From positions 59,008,364 to 59,072,363 of the forward strand of contig CM060980.1 of assembly GCA_030765065.1 (NCBI GenBank): 64,000 bases of DNA, given 5' to 3'. The notes beneath the pieces are model-generated. The model had not been told where the DNA came from, made no database searches, and saw only the letters and a program-made list of their open reading frames with translations. Of the stretch, positions 35,998 to 49,000 are shown piece by piece. The stretch's first letter is position 1. Each line of letters starts with the position of its first letter. Source of the stretch: Deroplatys truncata (taxonomy: Eukaryota > Arthropoda > Insecta > Mantodea > Mantidae). The position numbers were made by a program, and so were the translations under genes.

Positions 35998-38290
35998 CCT
36001 CTACGTGCAATTAACAGAGGAAGTGCGAAGGTATCCTTCTTATTAGGAGTTCCAATGAGAACATAATTTATAGTGGCTTTCATAACAGCTATCAAGCTTT
36101 GGGATCATGTGCGATACTTCACAAATGAAATTTTGTTGTAGAGTTTACCGCCAAAATTAGAAAAGAGCTCCTGTCGACAAACCTATAATCTCAAATTATT
36201 GATAGGTGTCCTTGAAAACAGTAAAGAATTGTGGTTTCAGGGACACATGCTTTCTATGTAGGATTCGTGGGTCTGGAATTTGTAATTCTTTTAATATCTT
36301 CTTGTGTGAAAAGACACTGGATGGAAGAGAAAGGAGAGTATTGCTAAGGAAAGCATTCCTTATTCATTGTCAACACAAATGAAGATTAATCTTTGAACGT
36401 TTACTTCAGCAGAAAAACATTCCGTTCATTTCGATTCTCATATTGACCGCTTACGCCAAGTCTTACTGAAGTACACGACAGTGACTGTTTTAGATATGGG
36501 AGTGGGGGGGTAAATTCATTTTATGACTTAAGTGCCTCGTTTCCTCTCAATCTACCATGCTTCTTTTGTATAACTCGTAATTTAGGATGGTAATAAGACA
36601 TTGAAAAACCGGCTTCCTACCTTACATATCCCAAAAATGGTTGTGGTATGTGCTATGGATATTCTACGACGTTCTTTAATATGTAACGATAAATAAGTCA
36701 GGCTCGTTTTGACTCCTGCTTTTAAATCTATAGTATACCTTTTGGTGTATTTATACAATTTAGGTTATGTTAGTGTGTTAAATAAACAATCTTTCTTTAA
36801 AGTTTAAATTTTTCCTTGGAGTACGCGGACATAAATTTTGGATTCTTTCGAAACTCGTGAGTACAATTAGGGAGGTCTCTTTCATCTAGGTTATAGACCC
36901 CATGTAATTCCAACTGATTATGGTCACTTTTTTCAAAATTGAAATTCCTTCAGGGTTAGCGCTTTACAACTATGCATGTTACTTTGACGCGATGCATCCC
37001 AGTTTTAAATTTCATACAGTACGAGTAGCAAACCTTTAGGAATATTTAGGAGTATTTACTTCATTCAACCATTGATACCAGCCCTAAATTAAAAGAATAA
37101 TGATTATGATACCTGAACATGAATATCGATATTACTCCTTATATTTATTTCTTTTTTTTAGAGTTATTGATACTAATTTCTAAAATCTACACTTTCAGTT
37201 CCATTCATTCGATATTTTAATACCACAATCAATCAGGGCTTAATGCACAATACGTGCACAAAATTTCATGCAGATTTTAAAATATATTTTTCAGATAGTA
37301 ATGTTTTATTATTTTTTTACTATTTTGAAAAAAATACATATGATGTAATTATTTTTAACAGAATCGTAATTTATAATACACGCTTTAATAGGATATCAAC
37401 AAATTGTAGAAATAAGTATTGAATTATCCTTCTAGTTTGGGAGAAAATAAAAGTTAAATATGAGACGTCAATTTTGGGCTTAAAAATGTATGAAATATGA
37501 ATACTATTATTGTAATGGCATCACAACTAAGCATGCTAACAAAAATTTATCTGATCATTTTTATCTTTATAATTACATGGAGGTTTAAAAGTTCATTGAT
37601 TTATACCGAAACGTACATCGTATAGAAGAATTTGAAAATAAGATTGTGCTGATAAATGAAAACTCAAAAAAAAGAGATTAAAAGTATAACGGTAAAAAGC
37701 ATTGTCTCTGACTTAACGCTGTATAAAAGCATTTAATGCATATACGGGCCCTCTTATATCTCTTTCTGCCCCTCTGCAGCTAATTTAGTATTTTAAGATT
37801 CGTTAGCTCCATCTTCATTGGTTTACTCCCTTTAATGTAAGCAAAAATTATTGTTTTTACAAAATCTTAAGGAGTTATACAGCTGTAAAGGCTACACAGA
37901 ATTAAAATAAAATGTTTGTAGTGTTTTATAGCACAAACGTTATGAAGTATGGTAAAATTTTTTTCAGAGATGCCTATGCTTAAACTATAATGGATTATTT
38001 TCAAAATTAAGTTTTCCTTGTAAAAATAATGCTATCTTTATTAATTTTTCCAAGAAAGTAATTATCCCAAAAATGTAAATAATTTTCCACTTCTAGAAAA
38101 AAGGATTAAACATGACTGCTTGCGTTGGAACCACTTCATTGAAAGCGTTAATGTAGAAGTTGAGATGTTTACTAACTCATCGAAAATGCTGCAGATATGA
38201 TTGCTAATCACTCAGGTTGACGTCGAAGGATTGGTTGCTAAGTTGTATAGCAAAGGGAGCACGTCTTGCCCCGCCTATGAGAGAGAAGAT
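35998..38290. other. Unassigned AT-rich DNA
   Basis: About 2.3 kb with no gene, SINE or transposon end that I can identify. Confidence 0.4.
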
Positions 38291-38560
38291 GCCCATGAAT
38301 AAGTGAAGACTTTCACCTCTTCCCCGCTCTGCCTCAGGATACTACGATATTCAGATCCAAATGAGATGTTTCTCCTCCAACCCTCTCTCTCTCTTCTCTT
38401 CCACCTCCTCCATCACCGCCACCGCAGACCGCCCGCACCAGCAACACAAGCAAACCTTGAGTTTTGTTATCAGTCAAACGTCGACCTTCTTCGATGTTTC
38501 TCACAATCCTTTTAACCTTCTCGGCTTCTTTTCACTTCGGCACTTATGCTTCAGATAAGA
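38291..38560. other. Pyrimidine-rich block
   Basis: The plus strand is C/T-rich (ctctctctcttctcttccacctcctcc, then caccgcc repeats). It resembles the 17.15-17.57 kb block in composition but not in sequence. Two overlapping frames are open because TA-containing codons are rare here. No coding evidence. Confidence 0.5.
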
Positions 38561-41500
38561 GTAAATAGTGAATCTGTTCAAAACATCATACTGACACCTT
38601 ATGGGTATTTGAAGATACAAAGTGCGTGTCCTATAGCTACCATGATCAAGATTTTAATGGAAATTCATATTTTTTTCTGTTGTCAGAAAGTATGCTCACT
38701 TGGTATGCGAGTTTATTACTAAAGTTTCAACAACTTAGACACTATTTTATGTTACAGAAACTGCATACTTTGCCTGTTTTGTTAATAGGCATAGGTAATA
38801 TTTCAGCAATATGTATATTATGCTCCATATTTGCTTGTTCTACATGTATATTTTATAAATATAGTTTTATTTTACTCTTTTCGTTTTTCTGTGCAGTTTT
38901 ATTTACTTTTTCTTCATACTTCTCTTTGAAATCCTGAAATGTTTTGAGCTGAATATGATATTTAGTCTTTAACTTTGCATTGATATATGCTGCCTTGTCC
39001 ATCTTTTCAAGTAAATCATTATGCTCGGATCGCCCTGCATTCTACAAAGAAAACACTACCAAAGGTAAATTTTAGTTTAAAAAAATAGACCCAAAAGAAA
39101 TGGAGCACATTCTTAAAATTAATTTTGCTTTTAGACTTTTAGTATTGTTCCGCTCTTGATTATGAACTGATATTTCATAATTTTTAGACAAAGGTGCAAA
39201 ACAAATACTGCGCAAAAAGCAGTACACAAACGAACTGTTAATTTTAAACAAGGACAAGCGAAAAGAAAGTACAAAATAAATTCATTAAATAAACTTTTTC
39301 AAATCACAACTTTCTAATATAAAAATTATGTCAGCTACACCAACTTTTCCTGATCAAAACGTAAATTACAAAAGTCTAGGAGCATTTTTAAACTTTAAAA
39401 AGAAAGAGAAAGATTTTCAAAAATGTAAAACTGACATATTAGATAAAATAAAAATTTTTATCTAGTGAGGATGCCTCCAGAAATACATTAGAGGAATATT
39501 TTCCTCTGTATTGCAATATCAATTAGCTGCCTAAGATATGGTGTTGATCTGGGATCTAGCTTTTGGCCCAAATCAGCGATTAACGTCTTAGCCTCTGCAC
39601 ACCAAGGAGCTATCTTTTCCATTGCAAAGAGAGCTAGTAATTTCCATCTGTCATTGAGTAACTCACACGCAACGCAATAAATAGCTCACGTGAAATTGGT
39701 GAATATTAATTGGTCGTAGTCGTTCCCTCACGGTATGAAGGTGACTGTCAAGGAGTTCTCAGAATTGAGCTCAAGTGTGGTGCGTAAACGCAATACTAAA
39801 TTTAGTTTAAGCTTTACTGTTTAATATCTCTTAATATTTATAAAAATATAGCCTACTAATCCACACAAAGAACTGCAGTGCAAATTATTCACTGTTAGTA
39901 GTTTTAGAAATTGATTCCTAAAATATTCCTGTACGTTCTGGTGAAGGCTTTGTTTTCGTGTAAACATGCCAAAGAAAAGGGGACGATAGAACTACGTTAA
40001 AGATGTATATGATAACTCTTCAATATTAAAGATAAATTATGATGAGTTAAATAATTCATATAGTTTCCACAATAGTATTATTCACTGATAGATTACACAA
40101 AATTCTCTGAAATTTTGTATTTCAGTATGATGTATACGTTTTACATGCACATATTTATTTTATGTGTACATTGGGTAAGTTTTCAATACATAAGTCCATA
40201 CACATTAAAGGGATCATTAGAGCATAACATTCCTGTTCCTGCACTTAATTCAGATAACCCATGTTTGACGATTATTTCACTCGCCTTATTTCTGACTGCC
40301 ATGACCACATTTCTGAAACATGATATACAAATCAAGGTACTTTTCTGGGCATTTCATTCAGATATGAGTTATCTGATGCGGATCAGTTCAGCTTTTAGTT
40401 ATGGAGTTATGTCTCTGTGAAATTCTCGAAATATTTCGGCTGATAACTTATGGAATTATAGCGCCGGATTTTTACTTGTTCATGCCTGGTAAAAACGCTA
40501 AAATAAAGGAAATAATATTCCCCTGCGTACATTAAATTTTTATAAATAATTACTCTGACTATTTTTAAGTGTCTTGTATTACTTGACAATTGAAAAAGTC
40601 AAAATACATGGGGATAATGTGAAGGTGAATAACTAAACGGTTTTAAATACTTCTAGTTAGCTTAGTATTAATGGCATTAAAGGAGTAATGCATTTAGAAA
40701 GGAATTTATGTAGTGCTAAAGTACAAGGAATAACAATTCAATGAATACGAATACGTATATTCGAGTGCATGGAATCGTGCCGATATAATACGTGGTTTAT
40801 GTAGATAAGGAAATAAACCGCAACTGCCAATCCTCGCCCCCACCCTGTACCTATTTCCAGCACTCAGCTTAATCCTTGCTTTACTACTCCCCTTTTCCTT
40901 CGCTCCTGTGCCTGAAATCGAACTGTGTTCATAGGTTGAATGCCAGACTTTTGACATGAAATCAATACGAGAATTCAAGCAGGAGCTGGTGTGAACCGTC
41001 GTTGTGAAGAATGCCTTCCAGCCACTCAGGTAAATGTTTCCGTGCTCCTCCCCTTTCGCCGTTCACCTAGGCCTAACCTTTGTTCATAGGCTAATGCATG
41101 TTTGTGTAGCTAAGAATTTGACTCACCCAGGGCTAGTTTGGAACACATATAAGGAGAAAAACACTGTAGGAAACTAGCAGTATCGGGAGCGTTTAGTGCA
41201 ATTGATGTACACAGACAGGATCCAAAAGAAGATAACTGTATACAGTCACGTGATTGAAACGGTATTATGTTTAATAGCGTTTGATATCCAAAACTGAAGT
41301 TTCAAAATAGTTATACCGCGCATGGAATGGGTATGGTTATTGCTAAGAAGAGCTTGGGTTTGAGAGAGAATGAAAAGAAAATCGGGGGTAGGAGCAAGTC
41401 ACGGAACAGCGAGTGAGCTGTGAGCCCCCACCTGAAACGAGAAGTCAGATTGCTTTGCGTGCCTGATCGTGTCACTTGGAGTTGGATTTTGGATGGCGAG

Positions 41501-41950
41501 TTGTTGCTGATGGAACCATGATGGTTACGTAGTATGGGCTTTGGAAGTTCTGTCTTCTAATTAACACCACGTAGTATAGGTTAGTGGTCGAATTTTCGTA
41601 AGCATTTTCTAAGTGCCAGTTTAATTATACATATATTATATAGGTCAAGTTTGCCTATATGCCTGACATTATGTTGCTAGGAGATATTTTATGGTAATTG
41701 AAATTATAGCAACGATTGCATATAGTTGCTAAAGAAGGTGAATGGGCTACAATTACGTCACTAAGTGATTTACCAGTAATAATTCAAATAATATGCTACG
41801 TGAGAATTAGGCATACTCATGCCCAATTTAACCACTGACTATGTTGTCGAAGAAACTGTGTATCTTCCTTGGGGAAGACGATTCAGAGATTAACCTACAC
41901 AACTAGAAAGGCAACGTGTCCAAGTAGAAGGGACCATAGGGGTGGTTTTT
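38561..41950. other. Unassigned AT-rich DNA
   Basis: Frames at 38626-38937 and 40115-40420 (103 and 101 codons) are rich in Phe, Ile and Leu and look like chance frames. At 39966 a short atgccaaagaaaaggggacg ends after seven codons. At 41033 a good donor (actcag|gtaaat) follows a short frame. Neither is enough to call a gene. Confidence 0.35.
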
Positions 41951-41952
41951 CT

Positions 41953-42258
41953 CTAGAGCAGAGGTGGCGAAAACGGGACTCGCGAGTCATTTTGACTCGT
42001 AGGCGCCGTTCCCTCTCTGCCACTATCCCTTTGTTTTTCACATGTTGCTGAGTGATGCAGTGCGGAAGGAAGGCGTTTTCGCCACCCTTGCTCTAGAGCA
42101 TCATCTCCAAAGAAGAATTTGAGAAGAAAATTGCTACAAGAGTACGTAGTCGAGAGAAGTAATTCATGGAAATCCTCATCTGAAAGCAGCACGTGGGCAA
42201 CGTACACATCGGTCGATAGGGACTGCGGTTTTGCCTTAAAAAGGATAAAACATTCCAT
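41953..42258 (-). CDS. Candidate first coding exon, interrupted by the MITE
   Basis: The minus-strand frame starts at a good initiation context (TCAAAATGG, ATG at 42258-42256), seven bases after a splice-acceptor-like ctttgcctttttaattag. It encodes MECFILFKAKPQSLSTDVYV and so on. The frame enters the MITE at codon 57 and runs through it to a TAG inside the outer ctctagag duplication. Skipping the MITE and one duplication, the same frame would continue for 16 more codons, to a TAG at about 41907. I do not recognise the protein and see no conserved domain. Together with the promoter and exon at 43.25-43.6 kb it could be the start of a gene reading leftward, or a chance frame. Confidence 0.25.
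   Translation of the reverse strand: MECFILFKAKPQSLSTDVYVAHVLLSDEDFHELLLSTTYSCSNFLLKFFFGDDALEQGWRKRLPSALHHSATCEKQRDSGREGTAPTSQNDSRVPFSPPLL
41959..42090. mobile_element. hAT-type MITE, 132 bp
   Basis: Flanked by a perfect 8-base duplication, ctctagag, at 41951-41958 and 42091-42098. The ends are CAGAGGTGGCGAAAACG and, reversed, CAAGGGTGGCGAAAACG (15 of 17 match). The 8-bp target duplication and CA(G/A)(A/G)GGTGGC-type ends are diagnostic of hAT nonautonomous elements. Too short to encode anything. The undecayed ends suggest a recent insertion. Confidence 0.93.
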
Positions 42259-43251
42259 TTTGACTAATTAAAAAGGCAAAGATTAATATTTCTATGCCAG
42301 CTTCAAGTGGAGAATTAATGTAGTTACATTTCTTGTACTTAATATTAGTCTTAAAGGGTCTTGTGATTTCATGGCAGGAAAATAGTTTGTGGTAATACAA
42401 GGTTATCGATTATTCTTAAATAATCAGTAGTAAGTGAAGGTGTTGATATTTAAAGATGTTTTATGTTGAGATAGGTTTAGTTATGTATGCAGGATTATTA
42501 TTTATGTTTTACTGAAATTTAGGTTTACTAAATTATGGTTCACATTATAGTGAAGGAATATTTATTCAATAGTGAAATGGGGTTTAATACGCAAATACAG
42601 AATAAATGATTGATGTTGTAATAGTGGAGGGGAAAGCAAAAGTGTTTGTAGGTTTTGCCAAAGTAACGTTGTGTTGATATGGGCTACGAGCAGAACACTT
42701 GACTGAAAGATTTAGATTTATTGTATGTTCATATTGGAAATAATAATGAATTTAAAGTAAAAAATTAACTGGGACACAAGAAACCATAGAATTGTTAACT
42801 TGAAATTGGAAAACCATAGGAGAAATAAATAAGAAAGAATAATAAAATTGTGTGTAATAATATTCTACAGAACACTATCCACTATCCACGAACCTGTAAA
42901 TTTGCTTGAGGAGAAGCGTCACATGGTAGAAATAAATAATTGCTTTAAGGAAACCTGAGACTGAGTTTTCGATTAATTTCGACAAAAAACTTTATATATA
43001 TATACTACACAATTGTATATAAAACATTCTTTGAACCTTTTGCGTCAACATCCCCCTCTCAAAATGGCCCCAGCACACAGGGTTAGTACTGGAATATTCA
43101 ATACAATAAACTGCAACAACATCTTCAAACCTTTCAGGCATGCGATTTGTTCACCAATTTTAACGAATATTTTAAGGTTTTTTTTTCTCTGGAATACCTA
43201 TCAAAAGCAAAATTCTGAGATGAGAAATCCAAATTATTGCTATAATCTTAC
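42099..43251. other. Unassigned, mostly the presumed intron
   Basis: If the minus-strand gene candidate is right, 42264-43251 is its first intron: 988 bases, GTAAGA at the donor side and TTAATTAG at the acceptor side. AT-rich, with no transposon recognised inside. Confidence 0.35.
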
Positions 43252-43514
43252 CTGGGATAAATTTCTGTCTGAAAATGTTGCAACGAATGATCACACCATT
43301 GCTGCTAAACACACCTTATTTATCACTTAGGTGCTCAACGAGCACAAACCTTACACTTGAAGCACTGTTGACACACATTCAGATCAGAACACAATTGAAC
43401 CGTCGAATCGAATCACATCTGAGCTGCTGAGTCACAACCCACAACTGAACTGCACTCGGTATTGTCCACTTCACTGTTCTCTTTTCACTTTATAACTTTT
43501 TAGCTAACCGAACT
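43252..43514 (-). other. Candidate noncoding first exon
   Basis: Read on the minus strand this is a GC-richer, A/G-rich leader of 263 bases that starts at an initiator-like ttCAGTt (43511-43517) and ends TTTATCCCAG|GTAAGA, a near-consensus donor. It contains short upstream frames that end quickly. It is less AT-rich than the surroundings, as 5' UTR exons often are. Confidence 0.35.
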
Positions 43515-43600
43515 GAACGTGCAACCGTACAGAGCACCCACATTAATAGGCCCCGCATGGAGAGCGGAACATTCTAGGAGGGGAAACTACTCGAAACTGC
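43511..43600 (-). promoter_or_regulatory. Candidate promoter with HSE-like boxes
   Basis: In minus-strand order: GAA/TTC boxes at 43595-43583 and 43574-43567 (plus gaacattctagga and gggaaac..tcgaaac, imperfect phase), TATTAAT at about 43548, and ttCAGTt about 34 bases downstream. The order and spacing fit an arthropod RNA polymerase II promoter. The TATA variant and the broken heat-shock element make it weaker than the one at 50.3 kb. Confidence 0.35.
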
Positions 43601-44299
43601 CAAAAGGATTTTTTTTAGCAGTAATTGCCCAAACTGCGGGCACACAATAGGTTTGTTGCGCAGCAGCTATTGTTCTCAGGGTCCGTGCGTTAGCCGCACT
43701 CACCCACACAGATACGGGCCGGTAAGCGCTCACCGGCGGCCCTTAGGTACTTCCTGCCGCTGTCACAACTTCCATATTGGTAAAAATAATTTTACATAAT
43801 TTAAAACTGTTACTTTTCCTGAATCAACAGATTTATCTCATCTCAGAATTATTAAATATAGCTTAAGTACTCCATAAAAAAGCCCTACATTTTATGTCTA
43901 AATAAGAAATGGTTGGACATTTTGAATTAAACTAAACGTTGTATGTTGCTTATTATTAACACTATATCCGTACTAAAAATTACGAAAATCAACAAAAATG
44001 TAGACGTTTCAAAACTTAGTCTCGAAATAACTTAATGCTACTGAAACATAGCAACAATAAGCAAAAATCTTTAGTTGCTCCCTGCACAATTGTAGTAAAT
44101 AGCTACAAGAAATAGTGATAATAACAAACTTTTATGAAGAGAATAGTGTTTCTAGGATTACAATCAGAGTTAAAATAGAAATTATAACGACAAACTACTT
44201 ATTTCATATAACTTCTAAAATGAATAAATTGCATTATTCCTAGATAAAACGTTTTACATTTTCCAAAGGATTCAAATGTTATAATACTACTATCTTATA
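43601..44299. other. Unassigned
   Basis: 43620-43780 is GC-richer with several CpGs (upstream of the minus-strand promoter candidate). 43790-44299 is AT-rich, with nothing recognised. Confidence 0.4.
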
Positions 44300-44766
44300 G
44301 GTATGGGTTATACAGCCTAGGGGACATCTCGCACACTGCAACTTACATAGTTGTGGCTAAAATCCCCCAGGAGGAAATTAATGAAGCACAGGAGGTTACA
44401 GACCGCAGACAGACAGGTCAAAGAGACCCGCGTAAGTCTCTAACAGTTCCAGGCTTGAAAATGTGTCCTACTTTTGGAACTGCCACAAAGCTCTAGTGTC
44501 AATACACTTTCCTTTGAAAGCATCCACTACGTTTGTCCGGCACCACAACACGAAACTTAGAAGCACACCTGAAAGGTGAGAAGGAAACGGAATGAAAGGG
44601 AAATTACAGAAAGGAGATCGTGGTAGATGAGAAACCACTCCAACATTCACCTACCGATCAGGAAAACCTCGAGAAACCCAAGGTCAGAGTGGGCGGTCAA
44701 CGGGAATCGAACCTGGTACCTCTCGAATGTGAACCTCACACGTTACCGCGGAGCCATCTCGCAGTG
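44300..44766 (-). repeat. SINE B, best copy
   Basis: The minus-strand head at 44766-44690 carries gcgagatggctccgcggtaac (A box) and ccaggttcgattcccg (B box). The body contains ctcatctaccacgatctcc and cctttcattccgtttcc, and the 3' part ends near gggttatacagcctagg on plus. About 465 bases and the least decayed SINE B here. Confidence 0.85.
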
Positions 44767-44939
44767 TAAAGCTATCTTAGCCAGCGATGCAAAGATGGCT
44801 TTTTAAACCTCAAAAAGCATTTTAATTAATTTATTCATTTACCACCTCCATATTCTTCATGTAATTATTATAGAATAATCTAGAAGATATTTTACCTGGT
44901 GAAGACCTCGTCATATGACGAATTCGTAGAAGCGAAGGG

Positions 44940-45473
44940 GGACTTAGCACCTCGACCTAACGAGATTCCTGGTCCCTAGGCCACTAACGGGGCGCCCCCG
45001 GGAGGGAGGGGTGAGAGGAGACAGTGGGCGGCCGGATCAGGTTGCAATACAGGGAGAGGCAGGGTCCCTACATTTTCAGCTTAAAACTCCCCGTTGGCAG
45101 CTGTACAACCGGCTCCCCTCCCCCTACAGGCTTGTACATCCCACTGGGGAGCCGGGACCCGGAGACCGCCCCCATTTCGGGGACAAAGTGTTACAGAGAG
45201 CATCCTTTTCCCCTGCCATGCAACCCCGAAACTCCCGCCAATACTTGCAACCCTGAAACAATCAAGCAGGTGAAAGATGAAGTGAAATGAGAAGGGAGGT
45301 GAAATGGAGGAACAGGAAATTCGGAAGAAGTAATTAACCTCCACAACATTCGCCTAGGACTCGCGAAAGCCCCCAAAAAAAACCATGGATCAGGAAGGTC
45401 GGCTGCGGGAATCGAACTCACGACCTCTCGATTGCGAGGCACATGCGCTACCCCTAGGCCACCTCGCTCGGTA
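44940..45473 (-). repeat. SINE C, GC-rich
   Basis: The minus-strand head at 45472-45400 reads ccgagcgaggtggcctagg with B box gtgagttcgattcccgc. The body resembles SINE B at first (gtcctaggcgaatgttgtgg) and then becomes GC-rich, with gggggcggtctccgggtccc-type words down to about 44940. The open frames here (for example 45081-45344 minus) are SINE sequence. Confidence 0.75.
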
Positions 45474-46085
45474 AGGCCTGGTCATAACCTAATACCTAAC
45501 AAAAACCATGATTTGTTCATAGAAATGTATATGAAATATCGACGGATGCTGTATTTCTCATTTTCGTAACCTCCCATCAACGGTCTTCAAAATCCTGAAT
45601 TGAATAACTTGTCTTTCAGTGGCGAAAGCATATGCGAATCGTGATTTAATTTTAGATTAAAGCACAGTAAATTCAAATTGAAATCCTTGTCCTTTCTCTT
45701 TTGTTCAGTATTTATTTCATAACACAGAAGCTCCAAAGTCATCACATAATACCTCTGATAGCAGCATTCAACGAAACTGTGTATAAGAGGATCTTCCAAC
45801 ACAGATCACGTAATCTTCTTAGCTGGTAATCAAAAATATCTCTTGAGCAATTTCTGAAGTTACACCGAACAACATTTTCTCTTTATATAATTATTTGACA
45901 TACACCAGTAATTAATTCGGTTACAACATACCGAGAGAATACAGCAACATTTCTAACATAAGGATTATTAAAAGGTTTTGGCATCCACCTAATTCACTAT
46001 AGCGTTATGAAAAATTAGAATAAAAGTTACTCTGGTGATTTAATACTAAATGCTACATACATATGTAATATTTGAATAAAAAATA
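45474..46085. other. Unassigned
   Basis: AT-rich. The 71-codon minus-strand frame at 45587-45802 is unrecognised. Confidence 0.4.
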
Positions 46086-49000
46086 AAATAAAAATCTGAT
46101 GTGTTACACTCACATGACTTTCTCTACTCTTGTACAAACTATTTTTACAAACGCTTATTCTCCATCTACTTCATGTTAACCGAGATAAACATTTGCAGAC
46201 TCTATCTTATTGCTAATTTTCTTGCAGAAGTAAGCGGAATATATATTTACAAGGGCAATATAGAAATACAGTAGGCTTTAAGCACATATATATCTCTTAA
46301 TAGCTGGTTGCTAGGTGCAGCACCATTCCCTTTCCCACAGATTAATACTCTTTGCATACCCAAGACAAAAACATCTGATGTGTTACACTCACATGACTTT
46401 CTCTACTCTTGTACAAACTATTTTTACAAACGCTTATTCTCCATATGCTGCATGTTAATCGAGATATCGAGATGTCAATCTTATTGGTAATGTACATGTA
46501 GATGCAAGGGGAATATGCTAGATTTTAAGCGATAGTCAAATATTTTAACGTTGGTTGCTATGTGGCGCATTCCATTCTCTTTGCATGTCCAGGACATAAA
46601 AAAAATGAATAACGAATTTGAGAAAAAGTATTGGAAAATTTAAGGGAATAACAAGCAATATCTGAAAACGGTTCACTCAACAAAAGAAATGTGTATAACA
46701 TAAATTGTGTATTTTAACGCGATCTACATTTTTTGTGTAGTAAAATTTTGTCTCTCTCTTATGGTATACCAGTTATGCAAAAGTCGTTCACAGTGAAGAA
46801 TACTTTTGGAGACATTCCCAGAAAATTCAAGATATACATTTTATTTGTCATAAAAGTATCTTAAACATATAATATTTTAATCAAAATCGTTAGAGCCATA
46901 TTTGAGAAAATTAAAATTTTCGAAAAATGTTCCATGTAAAGGGTAGTCTGGGGTGGGGGGATTTTCTTGAAAACCTTCGTGTCGCATCTCTGGAAGATAC
47001 CTAAATACCAAGTTTGGTGTTTATACGACTGTTCGTTTCTGAGTTATGCTGTTCACAGACACACAGACACACAGACACACAGACAGACACACACACGGAC
47101 ATGTTTCCAAAAATGCTTTTTTTGCATTCAGTGAGTCTCAAAACATGTATTTCCGGTGAAATCTCGGTATCGAATTTTTGGGTGGAATACAATACTTCCC
47201 CTACTTACTATACGTAGTAGAGAAAGTAAAAATGAATAACGAATCCCCATTTGAGAAAATAATTATTGAAAAATTTAAGGGAATAACAAGCAATAACTCG
47301 AAATTGGTTCACTCAACAACAAAAATGTATATGATATAAATTGTGTATTTTAACGCGATCTACATTTTTGTGTAATAAAATTTTGTCTATCTCTTATGGT
47401 TTACCAGTTACGCAAAAGTCGTTCACAATAAAGAATGTTTTGGAGACATTCCCAGGAAATTCAAGATATACATTTTATTTGTCATAAAAATATATTACAC
47501 ATATGATATTTTAATCAAAATCGTTAGTGCCATTTTTGAGAAAATTATAATTTTCGAAAGATCTTCCATGTAAAGGGTACTCTGGTTTGGGGGATTTTCT
47601 TGAAAACCTTCGTGTCGCATCCTTGGAAGATACTGAACCTAAATACCAAGTTTGGTGTTTATGCGACTGTTCGTTTCTGAGTTATGCTGTTCACAGACAG
47701 ACACACAGACAGACACACAGAGGGACATGTTTCTAAAAATGCTTTTTTTTTGGATTCAGGGGGTCTCAAAATATGTATTTCTGGTGAAATCTTGGTATCG
47801 AATTTTTGGGTGGAATACAATACTTCCCCTACTTACTATACGTAGTAGAGAAAGTAAAACTCTGATGTGTTACACTCACACGACTTTCTCTACTCTTGTA
47901 TAAACTATTTTTACAAAACGCTTATCCTCCATCTACTTCATGTTAATCGGGATAAACATTTGCAGACTCTATCTTATTGCTAATTTTCTTGTAGATGTAA
48001 GAGGAATATATATTTACAAGGGCAATATAGAAATACAGTAGCGTTTAAGCACATACATATTTCTTAATAGCTGGTTGCTAGGTGCAGCACTATTCCCTTT
48101 GCCACAGATTAATACTCTTGCATATCCAAGACAAAAAAATGAATAACGAATTCCCATTTGAGAAAATAAGTATTGAAAAATTTAAGGGAATAACAAGCAA
48201 TATCTCGAAAATGGTTCACTCAACAAAACAAATGTACATGACATAAATTGTGTATTTTAACGCGATCTACATCCTTTGTGTAGTAAAATTTTGTCTATTT
48301 CGTATGTTTTACCAGTTTACCAAAAGTCGTTCACAATGAAGAATACTTTTGGAGACATTTCCAGAAAATTCAAGATATACATTTTATTTGTCATGAAAAT
48401 ATCTTAAACATATGATATTTTAATCAAAATCGTTAGAGCCATTTTTGAGAAAATTAAACTTTTCGAAAAATGTTCCACGTAAAGGATACTCTGAGGTATG
48501 GGGATTTTCTTGAAAACCTTCGTGTCACATCCTTGGAAGATACTGAACCTAAATACCAAGTTTGGTGTTTATGCGACTGTTCGTTTCTGAGTTATGCTGT
48601 TCACAGACAGACACACAGACACACAGAGACACACAGGGACATGTTTCTAAAAATGCTTTTTTTTGGGATTCAGGGGGTCTCAAAACATGTATTTCCGGTG
48701 ATATCTCGGTATCGAATTTTTGGGTGGAATACAATACTTTCCCTACTTACTATACGTAGTGGAGAAAGTAAAAATGAATAACGAATTCCCATTTGAGAAA
48801 ATAAGTATTGAAAAAATTAAGAGAATAACAAGCAATATCTCGAAAATGGTTTACTCAACAAAAAATATGTATATGACATAAATTGTGTATTTTGACACGA
48901 TCTACATTTTTTGGGTAGTAAAATTTTGTCTATCTCTTATGGCTTACCGGTTATGCAAAAGCTGTTCACAATGAAGAATACTTTTGGAGACATTCCCAGA

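Noticed and set aside
39966-39989. Start of an MPKKRGR-like protein
   Set aside because: Stops after seven codons and nothing downstream continues it in another frame.
40959-41033. Possible plus-strand exon ending in actcag|gtaaat
   Set aside because: Frame is very short, with no promoter or acceptor evidence; a single good donor is expected by chance in 64 kb.
42000-42258. Resemblance of MECFILFKAKPQ.. to the N-terminus of uroporphyrinogen-III synthases
   Set aside because: Only a few scattered residues agree and the following segment does not match the family.
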